Assembly: GCA_947492905.1 (NCBI GenBank)
Contig: CANLOL010000002.1
Span: 1 to 64,000, forward strand
Length of the DNA stretch: 64,000 bases
Source of the DNA: an uncultured Sphingorhabdus sp.
GTDB taxonomy: Bacteria; Pseudomonadota; Alphaproteobacteria; Sphingomonadales; Sphingomonadaceae
Direction of reading: 5' to 3'
Below, one piece after another: positions 1 to 7,379 of the stretch. The notes below the pieces were generated by a model. The model worked only from the letters and a program-made list of their open reading frames with translations, searched no databases and had not been told where the DNA came from. The translations under genes and the position numbers were made by a program. Each line of letters opens with the position of its first letter. Position 1 is the stretch's first letter.

Positions 1-396
1 ACACCTGGAGCAGGCGCCGTTTCTGCTATCCACCTTCATAATGCACCAGCTGGTTCGAACGGTCCTATCGTTCAAGATATATTGGTTGATGCAGGCGGAA
101 CATTGGATGCAGAGTCTCCAACAGGCGTTACCGAAGATGTCATCGATGAAGTTGTTGAAACGGATACATTGCTCAGCATCGAAAATGTCATCTTCTCTGA
201 CGATGGTGGAACATTAAATGGTGAAACTGATGCATTTACTCTAGTATCAGTAATAGAGACAACGCCATTTTCATCAGATGATACTACGGCCACAGCAAGC
301 AATGGAACAGAAGTTGAATTGCTTCTTACCGATGCATTGGATGCAGCAAATGCATCTGTTGCGACCGCAATGTCAGACATGATGGAAGTCGCCTAA
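1..396 (+). CDS. CHRD-domain protein, C-terminal part; likely type I secretion substrate (partial)
   Basis: The reading frame is open from the first base, so the protein begins upstream of the window and only its last 131 residues are present. Near residues 10-25 it reads AIHLHNAPAGSNGPIV, the HxHxAPAGxNGPxV core of CHRD domains, which are extracellular modules named after chordin. The rest is acidic, rich in T, S, D and V, has no cysteine, and ends in a short hydrophobic/acidic tail, which fits a C-terminal secretion signal for a type I exporter. The three genes that follow encode exactly such an exporter, so I infer that this is its substrate. Domain assignment comes from motif reading; the substrate role is inferred from position. 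Confidence 0.7.
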   Translation, partial: TPGAGAVSAIHLHNAPAGSNGPIVQDILVDAGGTLDAESPTGVTEDVIDEVVETDTLLSIENVIFSDDGGTLNGETDAFTLVSVIETTPFSSDDTTATASNGTEVELLLTDALDAANASVATAMSDMMEVA

Positions 397-399
397 ATT

Positions 400-435
400 A
401 TAGCAAGTGCAGCCTAAATGCGCTGCACTTGCTAT
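400..435 (+). terminator. Perfect 14-bp stem-loop between secreted protein and exporter genes
   Basis: ATAGCAAGTGCAGC at 400-413 pairs perfectly with GCTGCACTTGCTAT at 422-435 around an 8-nt loop. It starts 3 nt after the stop codon of the CHRD protein and lies 72 nt before the exporter gene. No uridine run follows, so it may be a partial terminator or mRNA-stabilising hairpin that lets the substrate be made in excess over its transporter. The structure is seen directly; the role is inferred. Confidence 0.65.
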
Positions 436-507
436 TGCTAACTTACGGTGCCGTATCCGCCCCAGAGCGATATAGCACCGTATTTTGTTATATAAGAGAG
501 ATTTGAA

Positions 508-2253
508 ATGGCTAGCAATGACAAAGAACTGGATAGCGATCAATCCAAAGGAAGATCATTATTCCAATGGTTCGAAGGTATGCACCGTGAACTGCCCGGC
601 TATTTCAAATTGCTCTTGCTTTTTGGTTTAGTCAGCAATTTACTGTTGCTCGTTTCACCACTTTACATGCTACAAATTTATGATCGGGTGATAACATCTG
701 GTTCGATCGACACGCTCATTTGGCTCACAATTATAGCAATATTCCTATTTGGTATTTATGCCGCAGCAGAAATGGCCAGACGCCGCATCTGCGCGCTCGC
801 CGCTGAGGATATTGAAGAAACAATATCAGAGAGAATTTTCACACAATTTGATAAAGAAGTTGATGCAGGAAAATCCTTGCCTCAACAATTAATGACTCTT
901 AGTCGCCTCCGTAGTTTCTTTCAAAATCAAATGATTTTACCATTTTTCGATATTCCATTCGCTCCGTTATTTTTAATTATTTTATTTATCATTCATCCGC
1001 TTATAGGTGTCCTTGGCCTCGTTGGTGGGGCATTGTTATTATTCCTTGCCATTATGGCAGAACGCAAAACGCGCGATATTTCGCAGCGTGCTTCAGCAAC
1101 TAGCGCCTACGCTTTTGAACTTGCATCAGGGCTCGGCAGGCAGCGCTCAGCTATGGTCGCTATGGGCCTTGCGCAAAACTCATTAGCCAAATGGCGCGAA
1201 ACAAAAGCCGCAGCGCGCGACTTAAACCTTGATGCAGGTGCGCAAGAAGGCGCATTTACTGCAGCTTCGCGATCAGGTCGGCAAATTTTGCAGATATTAA
1301 TCTTAGGCGCAGGTGCAGCCTTAGCCATTGCACAAGAGATTTCACCCGGTGCAATCGTCGCAGGCTCTATCATTATGGCACGCGCATTAGCACCGATTGA
1401 TCAAATTGTAGGAAGCTGGCGCGCAATAACACAATCACGCGGTGCATGGGATCAATTGGATAACAGTCTGGACAAGCAAGAAGCGGATCAATTTACGCCT
1501 CTGCCTAGGCCGGCAGCTCATCTGAAACTTGATCGTTTGGCCGTAACTGCGCCCGGTATGTCTAAACCTCTAATCCACCCTTTTGCGGTTGAGTTTACGG
1601 GCGGGAGTTTTATCGCCATCATGGGCGCAAATGGTTCGGGCAAAACGACGTTGCTGCAAACTATCGCAAGTGCATGGCCCGCAGCATCTGGGACTGTATC
1701 ATTGGGCGGACGCAATGTGCACCAATGGCCCAATCAAGATTGCGGCCAATATGTCGGATATGTGCCGCAAGCCATTGAATTAATCCCTGGCACTATTGGT
1801 GAAAATATCGCACGAATGGGCAAAGCTGAACCTGAAGCAATTATCGAAGCGGCCAAAAAAGTTGGCGCTCATGAAATGATCTTAAGCCTATCAAAAGGTT
1901 ATGAAACAGCCGTAGGCAATGGTAATTCGCTATCTGCTGGTCAACGTCAATTGGTTGGATTGGCGCGCGCAATTTTTGGTAACCCAGTCTTACTATTGCT
2001 TGATGAACCCACAGCAAATTTGGATTCTCAGGCGGCTAAATTAACCATTGAAACATTACAGAGATTACAAAAAAATGGGGCAATCATTATGGCTGCTTCC
2101 CATGACCATAATTTAATTTCCAGCAGCTCGCATATTTTGGCAATTCGAAATGGAGCAGCATCAATTGCCAATACGAAACAATATATGCAATCGCTGCAAA
2201 AGCCCGCTGCTAAAGTAAAAGCTAAAACGCAAACCGCAGGAGCCGCAACATGA
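508..2253 (+). CDS. prtD: Type I secretion ABC transporter/permease, PrtD family
   Basis: This is the inner-membrane ATPase of a type I secretion system, which moves unfolded substrates with C-terminal signals straight to the outside. At 581 residues it has the usual PrtD length. The N-terminal half holds about six membrane segments, starting near residue 35. The C-terminal nucleotide-binding domain shows Walker A GANGSGKTT, the signature LSAGQRQLVGLARA and Walker B LLLLDEPTANLD. It lacks the N-terminal C39 peptidase or C39-like domain of HlyB-type exporters. The adaptor gene follows with a 4-nt ATGA overlap, so the two are translationally coupled. The specific substrate is probably the CHRD protein just upstream. 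The family call is secure; the gene name follows the Erwinia/Pseudomonas protease exporter. Confidence 0.9.
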   Translation: MASNDKELDSDQSKGRSLFQWFEGMHRELPGYFKLLLLFGLVSNLLLLVSPLYMLQIYDRVITSGSIDTLIWLTIIAIFLFGIYAAAEMARRRICALAAEDIEETISERIFTQFDKEVDAGKSLPQQLMTLSRLRSFFQNQMILPFFDIPFAPLFLIILFIIHPLIGVLGLVGGALLLFLAIMAERKTRDISQRASATSAYAFELASGLGRQRSAMVAMGLAQNSLAKWRETKAAARDLNLDAGAQEGAFTAASRSGRQILQILILGAGAALAIAQEISPGAIVAGSIIMARALAPIDQIVGSWRAITQSRGAWDQLDNSLDKQEADQFTPLPRPAAHLKLDRLAVTAPGMSKPLIHPFAVEFTGGSFIAIMGANGSGKTTLLQTIASAWPAASGTVSLGGRNVHQWPNQDCGQYVGYVPQAIELIPGTIGENIARMGKAEPEAIIEAAKKVGAHEMILSLSKGYETAVGNGNSLSAGQRQLVGLARAIFGNPVLLLLDEPTANLDSQAAKLTIETLQRLQKNGAIIMAASHDHNLISSSSHILAIRNGAASIANTKQYMQSLQKPAAKVKAKTQTAGAAT

Positions 2254-3548
2254 GTGTGTTCGTACCCAAAAGCGACAGCCTTATCAAAAAAATGTTATAT
2301 ATGTGTTTGATAGGTTTTGGTGGATTCTTAATTTGGGGAAGCTTTGCCCCACTTGAGGAAGGTGTGGCAGCAGTTGGACAAATTGTTGTCGAAGGTGACC
2401 GACAAGTTATTCAGCATTTGGAAGGTGGCATCATCGAGAAAATCGAAGTGCGTGATGGCGCGCGCGTTATAAAAGGTGACACATTGGTCATTCTTAAAGA
2501 AACTGCACCCCTAGCGTCTCGTGATTTGGTGGTACAGGAATATGCAGCATTGTCAGCCTCAGTTGAACGGATGCGCGCTCTTCAGACCAATCAATCTAGA
2601 TTAACATTCGCTGCATTGGATGGTTTGGATCTAGGCGACCAAGAGCGTCTTGATATAATGAACCGCGAAGAAGAATTATTCCAACAACAACGCAAAGCAC
2701 TGACCGCTGACGTACAAGTTTTAAGAGCCCGCCGCAGCGCTGCGGTAAAGACTCAGCAGGCACGTGCGGGTCAAATTCAAATCGCTCGCCGTGCGCTCGC
2801 CTCTGCCAACGATGAACGCAAAGTCATTGTGTCCATGTTCGAACAGCAATTGGCCCGCCGTGATCAGGTCACCAGCGCTGAACGCCTTGTTGCAAGCTTA
2901 GAGGCAGATATTGCCCGTCTAGCCAGTGAACAGCAAGAAGCAGAAGCTAATGAGAGAGACTTACAAGCTCAAATCAACCAAGCAACTGCTCGTTTCTCCG
3001 AAGAAAATGGTACTGCATTATTAGAAGCTAGCGCGGCATTATTGGCAGCAGAAGAGCGGTTAGGCGCTGCACAAGAAGTCCTTGACCGCGCCATTATCCG
3101 CGCGCCAGTGTCGGGTGAGATTCTTAACATGAGCGTTGCAACCTTGGGCGGCGTTGTGCAGCCGGGACAAACTATGATGGAGATTGTTCCTAGTATCTCA
3201 GAAGTCACAGCATCAGTTCGGTTAAACCCAAGCGATCGATCATCGGTATTTGAAGGGCAAACTGTGCGCACTAAATTTTCATCCTATCGAGGTTGGCAAG
3301 CCCCACGTCTTGAAGGTGAAATTATCAATGTAAGTGCAGATTTGAAAACTGATCCAGCGACTTCTGCGCTCTATTATGAAGCCCGTGTGCGCATTTCGAG
3401 CGAAGAAATGAAACGCACAACAGGTGTCGATATTACTCCGGGCATGCCCGTCGATGTCTTTATATTTTCTGGCAAGAGCCGAACATTCCTCGACTATTTA
3501 CTCGAACCTCTATCGGAATCATTGTTCAAGGGATTACGAACCTCATAA
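2250..3548 (+). CDS. prtE: Type I secretion periplasmic adaptor, HlyD/PrtE family
   Basis: This is the membrane-fusion protein that links the ABC transporter to the outer-membrane channel. It is 432 residues long. One membrane segment lies at about residues 15-32. A biotinyl-lipoyl-like half (VVEGDRQVIQHLEGGIIEKI) follows, then a long Q/R/A/E-rich coiled coil at about 90-280. The second half of the barrel-sandwich domain (RAPVSGEILNMSV) precedes a beta-barrel and C-terminal region. The ATG overlaps the exporter stop codon, and TolC follows 18 nt downstream, so all three form one transcription unit. The order ATPase-adaptor-channel is that of protease-type systems. Confidence 0.9.
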   Translation: MSVFVPKSDSLIKKMLYMCLIGFGGFLIWGSFAPLEEGVAAVGQIVVEGDRQVIQHLEGGIIEKIEVRDGARVIKGDTLVILKETAPLASRDLVVQEYAALSASVERMRALQTNQSRLTFAALDGLDLGDQERLDIMNREEELFQQQRKALTADVQVLRARRSAAVKTQQARAGQIQIARRALASANDERKVIVSMFEQQLARRDQVTSAERLVASLEADIARLASEQQEAEANERDLQAQINQATARFSEENGTALLEASAALLAAEERLGAAQEVLDRAIIRAPVSGEILNMSVATLGGVVQPGQTMMEIVPSISEVTASVRLNPSDRSSVFEGQTVRTKFSSYRGWQAPRLEGEIINVSADLKTDPATSALYYEARVRISSEEMKRTTGVDITPGMPVDVFIFSGKSRTFLDYLLEPLSESLFKGLRTS

Positions 3549-3566
3549 ATAACGGGAATTCAGCTT

Positions 3567-4892
3567 ATGACATCAGCTTATAAAATCTGCATTGCCGCGT
3601 CTGCGGCCATTGCGCTAACATCGTCTGCCTTTGCACAAATTACAGCGCCAGATGAAGATAGAAGCAGCACGCAAGATATATGTTTATCGCTAAAAACAGC
3701 GCTTATATTATCAGCTAAACAGGATCCATCGGTCGTTATTGCGCGCGCTCAAGAAACCGAAGCCGAAGCCGACATAATAACCGCGCGTTCATTATTCCGT
3801 CCGCAAGTATCTGCTTTTGCAAGAACTGGAACGGGCAATGTGGGATTGACCGACAGCATCCTGCAAAACCAAATTGGTGTTCGCGCTTCACAGCGAATTT
3901 TTGATTTTGGAGACGCCAAATTTGCTCGAAGTTCCGCCCGTTTTGCTTTTAAGGCGAGCCAATTTGAATTGCGCCAAACGCAATTACAGGCCGCTTTCAA
4001 TACAGGGGTAGCATATCTGCAAGCTGCACGCGCCCAAGAGCAAATGAAGGTCACGCAGGAACGCCGCGCTTTTTTTGCACAACAATTGGAATCGGTTGAT
4101 ACTCTGTTGAGTCAAGGCGCCGCTACTCGCACCGAGCGTGCCAATGTAGCATCACGATTGGCCGATGCCGAAGCTTCTGGCTTGGAATTACAATTTGTCT
4201 TAGATAGCGCCAAGACGCAGGTGCAATTAGACACGGGGTTATTACCGCAAATATGCGATGAGACAGATCATAGAAATTTTCTCACTGCGCTATCATCCGC
4301 TATAACGGATAGGGACAGTGCAGTAAGTATCGCATTGGATAAAAACCCCAATGTTGAGGCATTAAAAAACCGAGTATTAGGATTAGATTCTCAACGCAAA
4401 CGTGAAAAAACTAGCCGCTTTCCGATTATCAGTGTGACCGCAACCTCTGCATTCTCATCAGCAGGTAGTATTACGGATTTGGACCAGCAAAATCGTATCG
4501 GCCTAGATGTCTCTTTCCCATTATATTCGGGTAACGCATTGGGTGCAGCCAATCAGCGTGTCGGAGCACAGCAAGCCGCAGCGCAAGGCCGTGTCCAAGA
4601 ATTAGAGCGTCAATTGACCGAAGAGGTAAGCATTGCTTATCAACGCATCGCCTCTTTGAGCAAACAATTGGCAAGCCGCAGCGAAGTTGAAAAACAGAGC
4701 CGTTTGCGTTTCGAAGCCGCGCAAATTGAATATGACGCTGGAACACGGACCTTATCTGAATTTATCGAGGTGCGATTAGAATATGAGCAGGCAGCCATTC
4801 AACGTATCAATGTTGAATATGCAATGCTTGATGAGCAACTTGAGTTTTTGACATTGACAGCACAATTGCCGATTGTTTTTGACGCGCTCTAA
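3567..4892 (+). CDS. tolC: TolC family outer-membrane channel of the type I secretion system
   Basis: This is the trimeric outer-membrane duct that completes the exporter. The 441-residue protein has a signal peptide (hydrophobic core followed by TSSAFAQ, cleavage near residue 23). It then shows the duplicated TolC/OEP helical repeat: two halves, each with long amphipathic helices and short beta strands (for example RASQRIFDFGDAKFARSS and LDVSFPLYSGNALGAANQR). A CGGGA stretch lies about 12 nt before the ATG. It is the last gene of the secretion operon, and about 80 nt separate it from the next gene. Confidence 0.9.
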   Translation: MTSAYKICIAASAAIALTSSAFAQITAPDEDRSSTQDICLSLKTALILSAKQDPSVVIARAQETEAEADIITARSLFRPQVSAFARTGTGNVGLTDSILQNQIGVRASQRIFDFGDAKFARSSARFAFKASQFELRQTQLQAAFNTGVAYLQAARAQEQMKVTQERRAFFAQQLESVDTLLSQGAATRTERANVASRLADAEASGLELQFVLDSAKTQVQLDTGLLPQICDETDHRNFLTALSSAITDRDSAVSIALDKNPNVEALKNRVLGLDSQRKREKTSRFPIISVTATSAFSSAGSITDLDQQNRIGLDVSFPLYSGNALGAANQRVGAQQAAAQGRVQELERQLTEEVSIAYQRIASLSKQLASRSEVEKQSRLRFEAAQIEYDAGTRTLSEFIEVRLEYEQAAIQRINVEYAMLDEQLEFLTLTAQLPIVFDAL

Positions 4893-4974
4893 AAGCTTTT
4901 TCGCCCTATAAGCGGATATTATACTAGCACTTATCTTCCTTGTCACATGAAGTGGAACTGAATATCGGTTTCTT

Positions 4975-5567
4975 ATGACCAATATACTCATTATTAACGG
5001 GCATCAGCCATTTCCGTCTTCATCTGGGAGACTAAACGCTGAATTTATATCGCGAGCAGAACAATATTTTGAAACAAATGGTGATAGCTGCCGTACTGTT
5101 AAGGTCGCAGAAGCATGGGATGTTGAAAATGAAATCGATAATCAGCTCTGGGCGGATTTGATATTGTTACAATTCCCGCTCAATTCTATGGGGCTGCCGT
5201 GGCCACTAAAACGATATCTGGATGAGGTTTATACCGCTGGAATGGATGGTAGTCTTGCAAAAGGTGATGGACGCACGCGATCCGATTCTAGCCGCCAATA
5301 TGGTTCTGGTGGGTGTATGGGGGATACCTCCTACATGCTATCAGTTACAATGAACGCGCCTAGTGAAGCTTTTAATGATCCTGCTATGAATCTTTTTGCT
5401 GGCCGCTCTGTCGATGAACTCTTGGCTCCGGTCCATATTAATTTGCATTTTTTGCATTAGCGCAATTACCAACATTTTGTGCTTTTGATGTAAATAAAAA
5501 CCCAACTGTGGAAGCAGATTTTGAATGTTTCGATAACCATCTAAGCAATCATACAAAGCTCAGTTAG
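4975..5567 (+). pseudogene. MdaB-like NAD(P)H quinone reductase, frameshifted near the 3' end
   Basis: The first 158 or so codons encode a flavodoxin-fold NAD(P)H:quinone oxidoreductase of the MdaB/KefF type: NILIINGHQPFPSSSGRLN for the flavin phosphate site, LILLQFPLNSMGLPWPLKRY, and YTAGMDG. The frame then hits a TAG at 5458-5460 after NLHFLH. Restoring one base just before 5454 gives an uninterrupted continuation [19 protein letters not shown] to the stop at 5565-5567. This has the family's FLGMxxLPTF spacing and a normal total of about 198 residues. The break therefore looks like a single-base deletion by a T run, unless it is a sequencing error. It falls exactly at the left edge of the first 166-bp direct repeat. 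No strong ribosome-binding site precedes the ATG. Confidence 0.8.
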
Positions 5568-5619
5568 GCACTAATACTAATATCCGCTTTTGTATCTCAT
5601 CAGAATTTAGAAGATAAAT
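5454..5619 (+). repeat. 166-bp direct repeat, copy 1 (mdaB 3' end plus downstream)
   Basis: This segment is repeated in the same orientation at 7167-7332, with only two differences, both in one codon (TGT here, CGC in the other copy, so Cys versus Arg). It comprises the last 37 codons of the quinone reductase and about 50 nt beyond the stop. Beyond the strict repeat, weaker similarity seems to continue towards the AraC start (TATAAAA...GTCATcTTCTC). Confidence 0.95.
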
Positions 5620-5653
5620 TTGACGAACCAGACAAATGTTATAAAAACATAAT

Positions 5654-6439
5654 ATGTCATCTTCTCAAATATCGGTATTCTCAATATCACAGGCAACGAC
5701 TGCTACTTTAGTAGATGTATATATCAATGATACTTCGATTTTCTTCATCCAAAACGGCAGTAAAAAAATACAAATATCGAGAGAACAACAGATAATTGGC
5801 GATGTTGGTGATATCATAATTTTACCGCCTGATTCTACTATAACCATGGAAAATAGAACTTGGTCTGGAATAGATTACCAAGCCATAGGCATGACCTTTC
5901 CGCATGAAATAATCAAAAATATTTTCTCTGAAACATCTAATTATATAGAAGATAAAACGCCTCAACTAATTTCACCTAGTCGTGAAGATGGTGAGTTTAT
6001 AGTTAAGACTATTCAGCAAATTCAACATGTAAAAGATGTTCCTGAAGCCATCGTGCAGCATCGTCTTATTGAGCCTCTTATTTGGCTTAAGTCATTAGGC
6101 GTGAAGCTCTCAACCCCACGTGATATAACAGCTATTGCACAAGTGCGCTCCTTAATTGAGACTGATTTAGAGCGCTCTTGGCGATCAGAAGATGTTGCGC
6201 AATACTTTGCAATGAGCGAAGCAACAATGCGACGTTGGTTGGCAAAGTCGAATATAAGCTTTTCTAAATTATTAAAAAACGCACGCCTTGAAAAAGGTTT
6301 AAGTCTCTTGCAAACGACTGAAACCTCTATCTCTGAGATTGCATATATATGTGGTTTCTCAACACCGTCTCATTTCTCTGACTCATTTAAGGATCGTTTT
6401 AATGTAAGTCCAAGAGCTATTCGCGTGCCAGAAAATTGA
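5654..6439 (+). CDS. AraC family transcriptional regulator
   Basis: This is a DNA-binding regulator of 261 residues. An N-terminal cupin-like sensing region covers about 1-130 (FFIQNGSKKIQI, DIIILPPDSTITM). The C-terminal AraC double helix-turn-helix covers about 165-258, with WRSEDVAQYFAMSEATMRRWL as the first motif and ISEIAYICGFSTPSHFSDSF as the second, ending in the usual F-x-V-S-P-R. The gene is clearly AT-richer than the secretion genes upstream. It sits with the PEBP gene between the two 166-bp repeats, so the pair seems to have arrived or been rearranged together. The target is unknown; the PEBP gene or the broken quinone reductase are candidates. No good ribosome-binding site is visible and its start region abuts the repeat. 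Confidence 0.85.
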   Translation: MSSSQISVFSISQATTATLVDVYINDTSIFFIQNGSKKIQISREQQIIGDVGDIIILPPDSTITMENRTWSGIDYQAIGMTFPHEIIKNIFSETSNYIEDKTPQLISPSREDGEFIVKTIQQIQHVKDVPEAIVQHRLIEPLIWLKSLGVKLSTPRDITAIAQVRSLIETDLERSWRSEDVAQYFAMSEATMRRWLAKSNISFSKLLKNARLEKGLSLLQTTETSISEIAYICGFSTPSHFSDSFKDRFNVSPRAIRVPEN

Positions 6440-6535
6440 TCGAATTTCGATATAACTTGACGGTATAATAGATGTAGCACGAGCTATTGGAACCTATGAA
6501 GTAGTTATCAATCACTACAAAAAAGGTTCTATAAA

Positions 6536-7093
6536 ATGAAAATTAAATATTCTATTATGACATTAATCAGCGCTCTAATATTCTATTCGAATCCTGCATC
6601 TGCGAGCGAATTTAAGCTTATAAGCAATGATATCTCAGAGGGGCATCAACTATCTTTGGATCATGTGTTCAAAGGCTTTGGCTGTGAAGGAAAGAATGTC
6701 TCCCCACATTTATCATGGTCGGGAGCTCCCGCAGAAACGAAAAGCTATGCTATAACTGTATATGACCCAGATGCCCCAACTGGTTCTGGGTGGTGGCATT
6801 GGAATCTTGTTAATATTCCAGCCACAACCTTATCAGTTGCTCGCGCAGTTAAAAGTGGAGATCAGAGCCTAGATGGATCAATCTCATTTAAAAATGATTA
6901 TGGTTCTGTTGGCTTTGGCGGTGCGTGTCCACCTCCAGGCGAAGTGCATAGATACCAATTTACTGTGCATGCTCTTGGAGTTGAAAAGATTGAATTACCA
7001 GAAAATGCGAGCAATGCTCTGGCAGGCTTTATGATAAATGCGAACTCTCTAGCTAAATCTAAAATTACTGCTGTCTACACGCGTGATAAATAA
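6536..7093 (+). CDS. YbhB/YbcL family (PEBP) secreted protein
   Basis: This is a phosphatidylethanolamine-binding-protein homologue of 185 residues. A signal peptide ends near NPASAS (residue 24). Family signatures follow: FGCEGKNVSPHLSWSGAP, YDPDAPTGSGWWHWNLVNIP and GGACPPPGEVHRYQF, the last three forming the conserved anion-binding pocket. The bacterial role of the family is poorly defined; export to the periplasm is predicted here. The gene lies 96 nt after the AraC regulator and is followed by an intrinsic terminator, so it may be under AraC control. Its upstream gap contains a TATAAT sequence near 6467, but I see no convincing -35 partner. Confidence 0.9.
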   Translation: MKIKYSIMTLISALIFYSNPASASEFKLISNDISEGHQLSLDHVFKGFGCEGKNVSPHLSWSGAPAETKSYAITVYDPDAPTGSGWWHWNLVNIPATTLSVARAVKSGDQSLDGSISFKNDYGSVGFGGACPPPGEVHRYQFTVHALGVEKIELPENASNALAGFMINANSLAKSKITAVYTRDK

Positions 7094-7112
7094 ATTATAA
7101 AAATTACAATAT

Positions 7113-7143
7113 AAAAAGCGGTCTTGTGAAGGGTCGCTTTTTT
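7113..7143 (+). terminator. Intrinsic terminator after the PEBP gene
   Basis: AAAAAGCG (7113-7120) pairs with CGCTTTTT (7135-7142) around a 14-nt loop, and the 3' arm runs straight into a T tract. It is 20 nt past the stop codon. The T-rich end merges with the start of a segment that resembles the AAA ATPase gene. Confidence 0.7.
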
Positions 7144-7146
7144 ATA

Positions 7147-7170
7147 CTCCAACACTTTTTGAGCAAGCAT
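7147..7170 (+). repeat. 24-bp perfect copy of an internal piece of the AAA ATPase gene
   Basis: These 24 bases recur exactly at 8514-8537 in the same orientation, inside the ATPase gene, where they encode part of LMLAQKVLE on the minus strand. Looser similarity extends leftwards over the T-rich stretch to about 7136. The segment joins the second 166-bp repeat through the shared four bases GCAT at 7167-7170. Confidence 0.85.
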
Positions 7171-7332
7171 TAGCGCAATTACCAACATTTTGTGCTTTTG
7201 ATGTAAATAAAAACCCAACTGTGGAAGCAGATTTTGAACGCTTCGATAACCATCTAAGCAATCATACAAAGCTCAGTTAGGCACTAATACTAATATCCGC
7301 TTTTGTATCTCATCAGAATTTAGAAGATAAAT
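7167..7332 (+). repeat. 166-bp direct repeat, copy 2 (detached mdaB 3' end)
   Basis: This is the second copy of the quinone reductase 3' end, same orientation as 5454-5619, 164 of 166 bases identical. It keeps the open frame [17 protein letters not shown] to its TAG but has no 5' part of the gene, so it is a gene remnant. The differing codon encodes Arg here, which fits the family (DFxRF) better than Cys in copy 1 and suggests this copy kept the older sequence. Confidence 0.95.
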
Positions 7333-7379
7333 ATTATAAAATATAAGACGTCATTTTCTCTTGTCCTTGCCAATCTATA

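Noticed and set aside
72-380. Minus-strand open frame opposite the CHRD protein
   Set aside because: Low-complexity Ser/Val frame that mirrors the acidic coding strand; no ribosome-binding site or motif.
7075-7269. Minus-strand frame across copy 2 of the repeat
   Set aside because: It only reads the antisense of the duplicated mdaB end and the ATPase fragment; useful as evidence of the junction but not a gene.
5454-7332. Insertion sequence or integron-like unit bounded by the 166-bp repeats
   Set aside because: No transposase, recombinase or short terminal inverted repeats are present; the repeats are parts of a host gene, so duplication or template switching fits better.
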